Assembly: GCA_009787675.1 (NCBI GenBank)
Contig: WQSU01000033.1
Location: 1 to 12,882, forward strand
Length of the DNA stretch: 12,882 bases
Reading direction: 5' to 3'
Origin: Lentimicrobiaceae bacterium
GTDB taxonomy: Bacteria; Bacteroidota; Bacteroidia; Bacteroidales; WCHB1-69
Part shown: piece by piece, positions 5,801-12,882 of the stretch
Position numbering within the stretch: the first letter of the stretch is position 1
Layout: every line of letters starts with the position of its first letter
Translations under genes and position numbers: made by a program
The notes under the pieces: generated by a model
The model's input: only the letters and a program-made list of their open reading frames with translations
Database searches by the model: none
Told to the model about the DNA's origin: nothing

Positions 5801-6695
5801 GAAAAACCTGATTAAAGATTATAGTGTTATTATTTTAGGCACGTTTATTATGGCGGTGGGAATCGTTGTGTTTATCACTCCATTAAAATTAGCGCCGGGA
5901 GGGGTTTACGGCATTGCCATTATTTTTCACCATCTGTTTGGCACGCCGGTGGGTTTGGTGGGGATTTGTTTAGATATTCCTCTTTTATTATTGGGCATTT
6001 GGAGGTTAGGCGCGAAATTTGGAGCCAAAACCATAGTAGGAATATTTTCTTTAGCCGGTTTTATTTCGCTAATTGAGTTTCTCCATGGCTATGCGCCGCT
6101 TATCGCGTTGCCCGGCAATCAGGCGATTGCCGATCCTGCCGCCAACTTTATCATCTCGCTTTTTGGTGGTGTTATTGTGGGCGTAGGCTTGGGGATGATC
6201 TTTAGAACCCGTGCGACATCCGGCGGTACCGATATTATCGCCATGATTGTGGCTAAATACGTAAAACATATCCCTTTAGGCACAATCCTTATGATTGTGG
6301 ATTCGATTATTGTGGTGTTGGCGCTGCTGGTTTTTGAAGATTGGACAATCCCCCTCTACTCATGGTTAGTGATTTATGTAACGGGCTTTACCATTGATAA
6401 AATGATTTCAGGTTTCGACAGAAGAAAAGCGCTGTTTATCATCTCTGAACAGCACGATAAAATTAAGCATGTAATTATTAATGAAATGGAACGCGGGGGG
6501 ACTTTTTTTAAAGGAAATGGGATGTACCACCAAGCGGAGAAGAAGATCATTTTCACTACCATCACTAAAAAGGAACTCCCTGTACTTCTATATCGTATTC
6601 ATGAGATTGATGCCGATGCATTTATCTCTATCTTAGATGCTACCGATGTTTTGGGAGAAGGATTTAATTCTTTGAAAGAAAGGGCGCTGCATTAA
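5763..6695 (+). CDS. YitT family membrane protein (DUF161 + DUF2179)
   Basis: This is a 310-residue integral membrane protein. Hydrophobic helices lie at about 18-38, 48-66, 68-80, 90-110, 128-147, 170-192 and 196-212. Signature pieces are VFITPLKLAPGGVYGIA, GLGMIFRTRATSGGTDIIA and YSWLVIYVTGFTIDKMISGF. The soluble C-terminal DUF2179 domain (ALFIISEQHDKIKHVI..., ERGGTFFKGNGMYHQAEKKI, HEIDADAFISILDATDVLGEGF) is complete. YitT proteins are inner-membrane proteins of unknown transport or regulatory role. The start could be ATG 5763 or 5778; both lie inside the 3' end of birA, so translation is likely coupled. No terminator is evident in the 22 bases before the convergent dut. Confidence 0.85.
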   Translation: MNMNLMLKFLLSKKNLIKDYSVIILGTFIMAVGIVVFITPLKLAPGGVYGIAIIFHHLFGTPVGLVGICLDIPLLLLGIWRLGAKFGAKTIVGIFSLAGFISLIEFLHGYAPLIALPGNQAIADPAANFIISLFGGVIVGVGLGMIFRTRATSGGTDIIAMIVAKYVKHIPLGTILMIVDSIIVVLALLVFEDWTIPLYSWLVIYVTGFTIDKMISGFDRRKALFIISEQHDKIKHVIINEMERGGTFFKGNGMYHQAEKKIIFTTITKKELPVLLYRIHEIDADAFISILDATDVLGEGFNSLKERALH

Positions 6696-6717
6696 CAGTT
6701 TGTTTTCTTTTCCGGTG

Positions 6718-7152
6718 TTAAATCCCGCTGCTGCCAAATCCTCCGGCGCCTCGCACTGTTTCAGACAACCTTTCTACCTGATTCCAGCTAATCTTCTCAT
6801 ATTTTGCAATGATCATTTGAGCAATCCGGTCGCCATTATGGATGGTAAACGGCTCATTCGACAAATTGATAAGGATAACCTTTACTTCGCCGCGGTAGTC
6901 GGCATCAATAGTTCCGGGCGTATTCAGTACGGTAATGCCATTTTTAATAGCTAAACCGCTTCTAGGGCGCACCTGCGCTTCGTAGCCTTCAGGCGCCTCA
7001 ATAAATAATCCCGTAGGAATTAATGCGCGTTCCAACGGCTGTAATGTTACCGGTTCCGGCAAAAAGGCGCGTAAATCCATGCCGGCAGAATGTTCAGTGC
7101 TATAAAAAGGAAGTGGGTTATTCGATTGGTTTACAATGTTACAAGGTTCCAT
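6718..7152 (-). CDS. dut: dUTP diphosphatase
   Basis: This enzyme hydrolyses dUTP to dUMP and pyrophosphate, keeping uracil out of DNA and feeding dTMP synthesis. At 144 residues it is a normal trimeric dUTPase, with all five motifs intact: SAGMDLRA (22-29), RPRSGLAI (62-69), GTIDADYRGEVKV (80-92, catalytic Asp83 and Tyr86), GDRIAQM (107-113) and RGAGGFGSSG (134-143). The start at 7152 gives MEPCNIVNQS. It is convergent with the YitT gene and divergent from the exonuclease gene, so it appears to be its own transcription unit. Confidence 0.95.
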   Translation of the reverse strand: MEPCNIVNQSNNPLPFYSTEHSAGMDLRAFLPEPVTLQPLERALIPTGLFIEAPEGYEAQVRPRSGLAIKNGITVLNTPGTIDADYRGEVKVILINLSNEPFTIHNGDRIAQMIIAKYEKISWNQVERLSETVRGAGGFGSSGI

Positions 7153-7232
7153 GATGAAATGATTTAGAGATTTTGGTGATCATTGATAAAAAAGTAGGCG
7201 AAAATAGCAAAAAAAAAATCGTTTTAATCCTA

Positions 7233-7240
7233 TATTTTTG
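7233..7240 (+). promoter_or_regulatory. -7 box for the exonuclease gene
   Basis: TATTTTTG followed by C matches TAnnTTTG and sits 28 bases upstream of the ATG at 7269. The region expected to hold the -33 box is a run of A, so the promoter is only half supported. Confidence 0.4.
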
Positions 7241-7268
7241 CAGTCCAATTTTATTACAAAAAAAACTG

Positions 7269-7766
7269 ATGCTGAATTTCGCCGCCTTAGATTTTGAAAC
7301 TGCAAACCATAACCCTTCAAGTGTATGCAGCGTGGGCATAGTGGTTGTTCGCAACGGAGTTATCACAGAAAAAATCTATAATTTAATTCGCCCCGAACCG
7401 GAATGGTATTCCTATTGGAACACAAAAATTCATGGGCTCACCGCAAAAGACACGGCACAAGAAAAAGTGTTTCCCTTTGTGTGGCAGGAGATTGCCCCCC
7501 AAATTGCTGGTTTGCCCTTAATTGCCCACAACAGCCGGTTTGATGAAGGTTGTTTGCGGGCGGTATTCCGTGTGTATCAAATGGATTACCCTGACTATGA
7601 GTTTTTTTGCACTTGCAAGGCTTCACGTCGAACCTTTGGAAAAACACTGCCAAACCACAAGTTACATACTGTTGCCGAGCATTGCGGCTACGATTTGCGA
7701 AACCACCACCATGCGCTGGCAGATGCGGAGGCTTGTGCTGCAATTGCGATGAAGATTTTGGTGTGA
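7269..7766 (+). CDS. DEDDh 3'-5' exonuclease (DnaQ/epsilon-like)
   Basis: This 165-residue protein is a single exonuclease domain of the RNase T / DNA polymerase III epsilon superfamily, which removes nucleotides from 3' ends with two metal ions. The four acidic residues and the histidine are present: Asp8 and Glu10 in LDFET, Asp92 in HNSRFD (87-92), and His147 and Asp152 in HHALADAEA. HGLTAKD (55-61) is the usual connector. The frame is open from 7173, but the domain begins at ATG 7269, just downstream of a -7 box, so that start is preferred. No other replisome domain follows; it is a stand-alone proofreading- or repair-type exonuclease. Its substrate is not visible from sequence. Confidence 0.9.
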   Translation: MLNFAALDFETANHNPSSVCSVGIVVVRNGVITEKIYNLIRPEPEWYSYWNTKIHGLTAKDTAQEKVFPFVWQEIAPQIAGLPLIAHNSRFDEGCLRAVFRVYQMDYPDYEFFCTCKASRRTFGKTLPNHKLHTVAEHCGYDLRNHHHALADAEACAAIAMKILV

Positions 7767-7781
7767 TTTCTTCCAAAAACC

Positions 7782-7818
7782 TTCTAAAATTTTTCTCCTC
7801 ACAAATTACACTTTAGAA
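7782..7818. terminator. Weak AT-rich inverted repeat after the exonuclease gene
   Basis: TTCTAAA (7782-7788) and TTTAGAA (7812-7818) are perfect 7-base arms with a 23-base loop containing a T run. This is a poor terminator candidate: AT-only pairing and a long loop. The stretch 7767-8048 is otherwise gene-free, holding the promoter at 7880-7910 and the tandem repeat at 7957-8016. Confidence 0.2.
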
Positions 7819-7879
7819 AAAACTGCATTTTTCAACCCCTTTTCTGCATAAAAACAATCTTTTTGTACATTATTAACTT

Positions 7880-7910
7880 TCTGAATGTAAGTAAAATAGT
7901 TTTATATTTG
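7880..7910 (+). promoter_or_regulatory. Promoter for the coiled-coil nuclease-like gene
   Basis: TATATTTG at 7903-7910 is an exact TAnnTTTG box, preceded after 19 bases by TCTG (7880-7883), three of four matches to TTTG. Transcription would start near 7917, giving a leader of ~130 bases that contains the tandem repeat. Confidence 0.5.
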
Positions 7911-7956
7911 GCGCAGCAAAAAAAGAGATGAGGAATGCGAGAACACGAAAAAATTA

Positions 7957-8016
7957 AACCTATACACCTTTCAACCTATACACCTTTACACCTTTACACC
8001 TTTCAACCTATACACC
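7957..8016. repeat. 8/16-base tandem repeat in a 5' leader
   Basis: The unit AACCTATACACCTTTC (7957-7972) is followed by a copy differing at the last base (7973-7988), then two 8-base halves cacctttacacctttc (7989-8004), then a partial unit aacctatacacc (8005-8016). The basic period is 8 (ACACCTTT / AACCTATA variants). It ends 32 bases before the ATG at 8049. Confidence 0.85.
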
Positions 8017-8048
8017 AATAAACTTTAAACCAACTAATACCAATCCCA

Positions 8049-8759
8049 ATGAAAAAAAACCAAAACCTCACATGGGACGACATTAAAGCAATGTTCGCCG
8101 AAACTGAACGCCTGTTTAAAGAAGACAGGCGCCAAATGAAAGAAGTTAGACGTCAAATGAAAGAAGACAGGCGCCTTTTGAAAGAAAATGATCGCAAATT
8201 TAAAGAAGAAAATATCCACTGGAAGAAAGAGATGAAAGAATTGGAGGAAAAAGCAAATCGAGAGCGGGCAGAGTATTTCAAAGAGTGGAATGAACAAGAC
8301 AAAAAAATTGATGAAAGATTTAAGAAACTTGAAAAATATATCGGAGGCATTGCACACAGCAACGGCGAATTGGCAGAAGAGTATTTCTTTAACGCCTTTA
8401 AACGTAACATGAGTTTTGTAAATGAAAACTTTGATAATATTAAGAAAAACTTGTTCTGTAGTAAGGGAGAACTTGAAGCGGAGTTTGACCTTGTTTTGTT
8501 CAACGGAAAGAGTGCGGCGCTTATTGAAATAAAGTATAACGCTAAACCTGATAATATTGAAATAGATACATTAATATCTCAGGTAGAGGTTTTTAGAATC
8601 TTATTTCCGGAATATGCCCACTACAATATTTATTTGGGGGTTGCTGCCATGTCGTTCAAAAAAGATTTGGTTTGGCGATTGCACCGTGCCGGCATAGCCA
8701 CTATTCGTCCGGTGGGGAAAAAGATGGTGGTTTATGATAAGAATGTGAAGGCGTTTTGA
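8049..8759 (+). CDS. Coiled-coil protein with PD-(D/E)XK nuclease-like domain
   Basis: This 236-residue protein has two parts. Residues ~14-100 are highly charged helix with clear heptads (KEDRRQM, KEVRRQM, KEDRRLL, KENDRKF), predicting a long coiled coil. Residues ~103-236 contain an alpha-beta domain: NGELAEEYFFNAF, then EAEFDLVLFNGKSAALIEIKY with Asp147, Glu160 and Lys162 in the D-x12-E-x-K arrangement of PD-(D/E)XK nucleases, then a Gln-containing helix (DTLISQVEVFRILFP) and a final strand pair. Relatives are common, often multicopy, in Bacteroidota and cyanobacteria, with variable coiled-coil length; their function is not established. No signal peptide is present, so it is cytoplasmic. 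It has its own promoter at 7880-7910 and is convergent with the outer-membrane protein gene. Nuclease activity is inference from the motif. Confidence 0.75.
   Translation: MKKNQNLTWDDIKAMFAETERLFKEDRRQMKEVRRQMKEDRRLLKENDRKFKEENIHWKKEMKELEEKANRERAEYFKEWNEQDKKIDERFKKLEKYIGGIAHSNGELAEEYFFNAFKRNMSFVNENFDNIKKNLFCSKGELEAEFDLVLFNGKSAALIEIKYNAKPDNIEIDTLISQVEVFRILFPEYAHYNIYLGVAAMSFKKDLVWRLHRAGIATIRPVGKKMVVYDKNVKAF
8118..8222 (+). repeat. 21-base coding repeats (heptad units)
   Basis: Five successive 21-base units, each starting AAAGAA, encode KEDRRQM, KEVRRQM, KEDRRLL, KENDRKF and KEENIHW (8118-8138, 8139-8159, 8160-8180, 8181-8201, 8202-8222). Units 1 and 3 are identical over their first 16 bases (AAAGAAGACAGGCGCC), indicating recent duplication rather than only protein-level constraint. 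Confidence 0.8.
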
Positions 8760-8778
8760 GATAGAAAAGTTTTTCAAC

Positions 8779-9642
8779 TCAATGTTTATTAAAAGCCAAA
8801 CGCACCCGAATGCCAACTCCCATTAATATGCTTTTGTCATAAAATTCCAGCAAAGAAAATTCATTAAGTTGCTCTCTATTTGTATAGTTACTTGCAGGTT
8901 TTCGATCGTTTGCAGAGAGTTCGTGCAAACCGCAATCGAAGTATGCACCGGCATAAAGATAAAGGTTGTCGCCCATAACCCATTTCATTCCCGCCTCGCA
9001 CGCAAACATCGCTAATACTCCCACTCCTGTTTTTCCATTGACGGCTTTGCCTGGAAAATTGCCCAATCCTGCAAATATTTGCGTTCCCGTCCAATTATCA
9101 AATTCAGGATAATAGGCTACATTATAGAGATTTTTAATTTCCGAATCATAGCTTCTGTTGAGTAAGATGAGTAATTTAGCACCCGCTTTAGCATAAAAAT
9201 TACTTTTTCTTCCTTTCCATGCCCATTTAGGTTTGGTTTGAAAATGAAACATTACGGGGAGATTTATAAACAGGGTTTTATGAGTTTCGTTGTAACCTGA
9301 TAGGGTGCTGTACAATTCAAAAGGGAATCCGTTTTTGTCGGTTTGTCCGCGCTTACAATTTACCAAATCGCCTACATTAGTTTTAACTTTGAATAGTCCA
9401 AATCCTGCACCAACATGAAATCCACACATTTCGCTCACAAATCCGGTAAACCCTCCACCAAGTTCGCAGTTATAACCGATGGAAAAAACATCGCTCAAGG
9501 GTGATTGATAACCAAAGAAAGATACCCCGCCACCAGTATGGACAGAAAATTCATGCGGATTTCTTTGTGCAAATAGTGGCAAACTGCTTAACGTAAGCAA
9601 TATGATAAAATATCCTGCCAGCCTCCTTTCAAAATTTTTCAT
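8779..9642 (-). CDS. Outer-membrane beta-barrel protein
   Basis: This 287-residue protein has a signal peptide (residues ~8-25, YFIILLTLSSLPLFAQ). It is followed by alternating hydrophobic/polar strands rich in Gly and aromatic residues (FSVHTGGGVSFFGY, CGFHVGAGFGLFKVK, TLFINLPVMFHFQ, NFYAKAGAKLLIL, LYLYAGAYFDCGL) and a final strand, ILMGVGIRVRLAF. This is the pattern of small outer-membrane barrels of the OmpA-N/porin-like group in Bacteroidota. No C-terminal peptidoglycan-binding OmpA domain follows. The gene starts 30 bases after the stop of the large T9SS protein gene on the same strand, so the two are probably one transcript. It could help anchor or display the large protein, but that is only suggested by adjacency. 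Confidence 0.75.
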   Translation of the reverse strand: MKNFERRLAGYFIILLTLSSLPLFAQRNPHEFSVHTGGGVSFFGYQSPLSDVFSIGYNCELGGGFTGFVSEMCGFHVGAGFGLFKVKTNVGDLVNCKRGQTDKNGFPFELYSTLSGYNETHKTLFINLPVMFHFQTKPKWAWKGRKSNFYAKAGAKLLILLNRSYDSEIKNLYNVAYYPEFDNWTGTQIFAGLGNFPGKAVNGKTGVGVLAMFACEAGMKWVMGDNLYLYAGAYFDCGLHELSANDRKPASNYTNREQLNEFSLLEFYDKSILMGVGIRVRLAFNKH

Positions 9643-9672
9643 GTTTATTTTACATCTATATTAATTCGCGAT

Positions 9673-12669
9673 TCATTCAATCACCATAATTTTTGTAACT
9701 TTTTGATTAGTAATTATAAAATAGATTCCCGTTGGTAAATTACATGTAATTTTTGCAGCATCATCTGTGGCAATAACGCTACCCACGCACGCTCCAAAAT
9801 AATTATACAAATGTATTGAGCTGCCTTTGCTAACCCCTTCAATAGTAAACGGCATGCCTGATAATACAGGATTGGGGTAAACGAACAGTTTTTCAGTACC
9901 TGAAAAAGTATGTTCCGTAATCATTTTTTTTGTAGAACACAGTGTTCCAAAATTTTCAGTTACTAATTGAAACATATACCAGGTAGGCGACAATTCTAAC
10001 AGATCGGTTTCATAAGGACCTGCCGAGTAACTAAATATATTTATCGTATTCGTATGTATTAGTTCTATATCGTTTTTGAACCATTTACAACCTGTTATTT
10101 CATACCCATCTTCTCTTAATTTTCTGAGATCAAGCAAGAAAGTGTTATCCCAAAGGATAGGAGAATAGGTGTCGAAATCAAGCGCATAGAAGTTTGCTAC
10201 TAAATTCACATTATTTTTAATAATAAAAATGTATGGATTTTCAACAGAAACTACCACACCATTAATACTCCAGTTTGCGAAGCGATAGCAGTTGTTTGGG
10301 ATAGCTTCCACCAACACTCTGGAATTAGCATAATAAATATCTGTTCCTTTTGTGTAGCCATAATCAGGTGGAGAAGCTTCAATAGTTACACTGTACAACT
10401 TTTGTTCAAAATTGGCGGTTAATGTACGAGATTCTGTTACCGTAAAAGTAAAAGAGGAATCCATTGAGACGGGTACGCCATTTTCGGTCCAGTTTACAAA
10501 ATAGAAATGTTCATTAGCAGTTGCTGAAATGGTACGAATAGAACCGTGAGGGATATTTAGATCACCGCCGGTAGTCGTACCGGCTTGTATTGGATAGGCG
10601 AGCAAGATAATGTCGTATGTTTTAATTGCAAAGTGAGCGACTAAAGTACGATTATCTATTATATCAAATGTATATGAAGCGTTTAAGGAGACAGTATCAC
10701 CATTTTCACTCCAGTATAAGAATTTGTACATAGCGTTGGGAATTGCATGTACAGTAACCGTTGTTCCATGGGGGATGGCTGTATCTGCCCCCGAAACAGT
10801 ACCATACTCCGGAGGATTTGCAGAAAGTATAACATTGTATTTTTTTAGTTCAAAATGTGCTACCAAGCTGCGCGAATTGGTTACACTAAACTTTAGGGTA
10901 TCGTTTGTTGAAAGATCATCTTCACCCTCAGTCCATTTAACAAAATTGTAGCCAAAGTTGGGAGTCGCTGTTAGCATAACTTCATCATCTATATTATAAC
11001 ATCCATCTCCTTTAATGTTGCCACCAGTAGGCGGTGAGGGGGTAGCTGAAATTTCATAGCCCACCTTTAAAATACTTTGCAAGATTGCCGAATCTCCGTT
11101 TGTGTAGCGAATTTTCATTTGAATCTCGTATTCTCCAGTGGAGAAATATTTGCTCCATGTTAATGAGTCTTGTATTGCGGGTTGTTCTATATCATTGATA
11201 TACCATTTTAAACTTCCGGGTTCATTGTTCATTCCTGCTACTTGGGCGCGGAAAGCAATGTGATCAGGACAGAATGTGTGATTCTCTAAAACATTATAAT
11301 AAATGTTATTAGCGTAAAATGCGGTTACAGTAATGGCTGGGTAAGCAGGGAAATAATATGACTCATATTCACCGGTTGCATAACATAGAACTATTAGTCC
11401 TTCCGAATTGGCATATAAATATGAATCAGACAGATTGCTCAGAGGCATATTATAAAACGATATTCCTGATTCGATATGATCTACCCAGGTACCACCATTC
11501 AAATTTGTAGCTGAGGCTCCTCCTATAGAAACAGTAGTATTATTTTTGTTAACCGTAGTGGTAATTAGTAAATTATGGTATTTATTTAATTCAGGAGAAC
11601 ATACAAAAGGTGTTATCAACGCATCTGTAACAGTTGGTCTTATTGGGGGAAGCCAACACTGAGCAGGGTTAGATTCTATTATACCTGTTATATTTTTTTT
11701 ATAAGTTCCTCCAGTAAAATATGTACAAACCCCCACCGGTTTATCTGTTTGAATATAACAACCATGATTATTTATATTTACTTCCAATTCAATAAATTGT
11801 CCGGCTTGCAAGTTTTCAAAACTTGTTTGCCCACCTTGAGGAAATAATAGCGTACCTCCTGTTTGTGTAATGGTGGTATTATTTTGTGATACAACAATGC
11901 GTACAATATCTCGTGTGCGATGTGAAACCGGAACAAAAAAATCATTTCCCCAAATGTTTACAGGGGGTAACTGTTCCATTACAGAACAATATCCATATCC
12001 ATGAGGAATTTCTATGTACGAACTATGTGTAAATAAGGCGATAGGATGATTTGCAGTAATGTGAGCGCCAGTCATATCACTATTGGATGTTCTGTAATAA
12101 ACTTGTCCAATATCAATAGTTGCAACCAACATATTGTCATGATACAATTTGGTGTTGTCTTTGGTTGCTACAACTGTGTATCCATGATATTTCTGTAACA
12201 AATCTCCTGGGGTATATGATATTTGATAATAATCTATACCCAAGGAAGTTGTCGGCAAAATATTTGTAGCTTCAGGACAGCCGCTCTGTATATACAGTGC
12301 ATAAACAATAACTGGATAATCGGTTGTGATATGTATGCTTTTATTGGAGATTTTCTCAGAGGTATTCATTACAACTTTCTTTGTAGGGTTGTCAATGCTA
12401 TAAGTGTATATACTATTGGCATCAATGGTAAAGTTATCAGAAACGCCTAAATGAGTAACATAAATAGCTCCTGTAATAGATTGATTACCACATATAATTT
12501 TTATTTGAACATGACTATTGTTTTCTTCAAAAGTTATCCAAAAATCAGTACCTTCAGTGCTTTGCGCTTTTATAGAATAATTTCCATTCAAAAAAATAAA
12601 AAAAAGAACAGCCCCAATCCATCTCAAAACCGTTTTTAAGGCAATAAATCTACTTTTCTCTTCTCTCAT
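9673..12669 (-). CDS. Large T9SS-exported surface protein with IgGFc-binding-type domain and InlB B-repeats
   Basis: From ATG 12669 it has 998 residues; an in-frame ATG at 12723 lies upstream of the -7 box and is not preferred. Order of parts: a signal peptide ending ...NYSIKAQ (~36); an IgGFc-binding-type N-terminal domain (~37-440), recognisable by STEGTDFWITFEEN, SIHITTDYPVIVYALY, ILPTTSLGIDYY and later ANHPIALFTHSSY; an Ig/PKD-like segment (~456-545, SLKWYINDIEQPA, YEIQMKIRY); four divergent InlB B-repeats (~548-825), each ending FxxWxE/NG...SRxLxAHF-like, for example KWTEGEDD, YWSENGD, NWTENGV and NWSINGV; a linker; and a T9SS type A sorting domain (~923-998, LFVYPNPVLSG ... LYNYFGACVG ... 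LPTGIYFIITNQ). It would cross the outer membrane by T9SS and be attached or released. An adhesion role is typical for this architecture. Co-transcribed with the barrel protein gene 30 bases downstream. Confidence 0.85.
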   Translation of the reverse strand: MREEKSRFIALKTVLRWIGAVLFFIFLNGNYSIKAQSTEGTDFWITFEENNSHVQIKIICGNQSITGAIYVTHLGVSDNFTIDANSIYTYSIDNPTKKVVMNTSEKISNKSIHITTDYPVIVYALYIQSGCPEATNILPTTSLGIDYYQISYTPGDLLQKYHGYTVVATKDNTKLYHDNMLVATIDIGQVYYRTSNSDMTGAHITANHPIALFTHSSYIEIPHGYGYCSVMEQLPPVNIWGNDFFVPVSHRTRDIVRIVVSQNNTTITQTGGTLLFPQGGQTSFENLQAGQFIELEVNINNHGCYIQTDKPVGVCTYFTGGTYKKNITGIIESNPAQCWLPPIRPTVTDALITPFVCSPELNKYHNLLITTTVNKNNTTVSIGGASATNLNGGTWVDHIESGISFYNMPLSNLSDSYLYANSEGLIVLCYATGEYESYYFPAYPAITVTAFYANNIYYNVLENHTFCPDHIAFRAQVAGMNNEPGSLKWYINDIEQPAIQDSLTWSKYFSTGEYEIQMKIRYTNGDSAILQSILKVGYEISATPSPPTGGNIKGDGCYNIDDEVMLTATPNFGYNFVKWTEGEDDLSTNDTLKFSVTNSRSLVAHFELKKYNVILSANPPEYGTVSGADTAIPHGTTVTVHAIPNAMYKFLYWSENGDTVSLNASYTFDIIDNRTLVAHFAIKTYDIILLAYPIQAGTTTGGDLNIPHGSIRTISATANEHFYFVNWTENGVPVSMDSSFTFTVTESRTLTANFEQKLYSVTIEASPPDYGYTKGTDIYYANSRVLVEAIPNNCYRFANWSINGVVVSVENPYIFIIKNNVNLVANFYALDFDTYSPILWDNTFLLDLRKLREDGYEITGCKWFKNDIELIHTNTINIFSYSAGPYETDLLELSPTWYMFQLVTENFGTLCSTKKMITEHTFSGTEKLFVYPNPVLSGMPFTIEGVSKGSSIHLYNYFGACVGSVIATDDAAKITCNLPTGIYFIITNQKVTKIMVIE

Positions 12670-12689
12670 TATGCAATTAAATATGGCAG

Positions 12690-12697
12690 CAAAAGTA
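12690..12697 (-). promoter_or_regulatory. -7 box for the large T9SS protein gene
   Basis: Read on the minus strand this is TACTTTTG followed by C, an exact TAnnTTTG match. It lies 20 bases upstream of the ATG at 12669 and would give a short leader. It supports 12669 as the start, since the longer frame would begin upstream of the promoter. No clear TTTG is found at the expected -33 position. Confidence 0.45.
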
Positions 12698-12806
12698 AAA
12701 AAAAAACATTTGAAATATATCATGAAAAATAATATCCATAAGATCAGACAATTAGAGAAAAAAACATTTTTTTTTCACATAAAGTATTTTCATATTAAAA
12801 AAATTA

Positions 12807-12882
12807 TATTTTTGCCGTCCCATTCGCGGAGCGGGATAGAGGATGAAAGGGAGTTGAGGATGGGATTAGTTCTTTGAAAGAT
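12807..12882 (+). promoter_or_regulatory. Probable rRNA operon promoter and leader start
   Basis: TATTTTTG (12807-12814) in a very AT-rich tract is followed by GCCGTCCCATTCG and a GC-richer leader, then TTAGTTCTTTGAAAGAT at the window end. A strong TAnnTTTG box, then CCGTCC/CCCGC-like bases, then GTTCTTTGAAA is the usual layout just ahead of 16S rRNA genes in Bacteroidota (boxA-like element). The 16S gene itself would begin outside the window. The remaining bases from 12698 to 12806 show no gene. Confidence 0.45.

Noticed and set aside
7139..7816. Several alternative frames over dut, the exonuclease and their boundary
   Set aside because: They overlap complete genes with intact catalytic motifs and look like shadow frames.
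7957..8016. Repeat block as a CRISPR array
   Set aside because: Units are directly adjacent with no unique spacers, and no cas genes are present.
10195..11030. B-repeats as a recent DNA-level tandem duplication
   Set aside because: The four units are similar only at protein level, with conserved Trp/Gly/Phe positions; no long identical DNA stretches are seen.
12670..12723. Upstream ATG 12723 as start of the large T9SS protein
   Set aside because: It would place an exact TAnnTTTG box inside the gene, and the signal peptide is better formed from the start at 12669.

Overview
The window looks like a chromosomal segment of a Bacteroidota (Bacteroidetes) bacterium, probably an uncultured Bacteroidales- or Flavobacteria-like lineage. 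Evidence: two genes or remnants end in type IX secretion (T9SS) C-terminal sorting domains. DUF4292- and DUF4197-type proteins typical of the phylum are present. Several genes are preceded by TAnnTTTG -7 boxes rather than sigma70-type TATAAT. The sequence is AT-rich.

Positions 1-2800 form a decayed, mosaic accessory region. It holds halves of REP-like palindromes (GTCATT.../...AATGAC), a short CCCTGCC tandem repeat, and a Bacteroidota-type promoter (198-228) reading into a fragment of an Rhs/YD-repeat protein. That fragment is joined in frame, exactly where a start codon is expected, to a TPR-like lipoprotein. An unrecognised secreted protein follows (1224-1991), then a T9SS protein pseudogene that has lost its N terminus and most of its middle (2157-2739). 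The layout resembles debris of an Rhs polymorphic-toxin locus with leftover secreted, possibly immunity-type, proteins. That interpretation is inference.

Positions 2808-7766 are ordinary chromosomal genes. Reading leftward are a GNAT acetyltransferase, a DUF4292-like envelope protein and a DUF4197 lipoprotein. Reading rightward are a biotin-protein ligase that looks truncated at its C terminus and a YitT-family membrane protein overlapping it. A leftward dUTPase (dut) and a divergent DEDDh exonuclease follow. The acetyltransferase carries an in-frame insertion made of about nine 7-base units, and a second 7-base repeat array abuts its GTG start.

Positions 7767-8759 hold a promoter, an 8/16-base tandem repeat leader and a gene for a coiled-coil PD-(D/E)XK nuclease-like protein whose heptads are encoded by 21-base DNA repeats. 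Positions 8779-12669 are a likely two-gene leftward operon: a 998-residue T9SS-exported surface protein (IgGFc-binding-type N terminus, Ig/PKD-like segment, four InlB-type B repeats, sorting domain), then an outer-membrane beta-barrel protein. The last ~80 bases resemble the promoter and leader of an rRNA operon whose 16S gene would lie just outside the window.

The strongest cross-cutting theme is tandem repeats of period 7, 8 or 21 bases, found in intergenic DNA, next to a start codon and inside two reading frames. I did not find a complete new defence or metabolic system. The Rhs-lipoprotein fusion and the repeat insertion into an enzyme are the items most worth checking.
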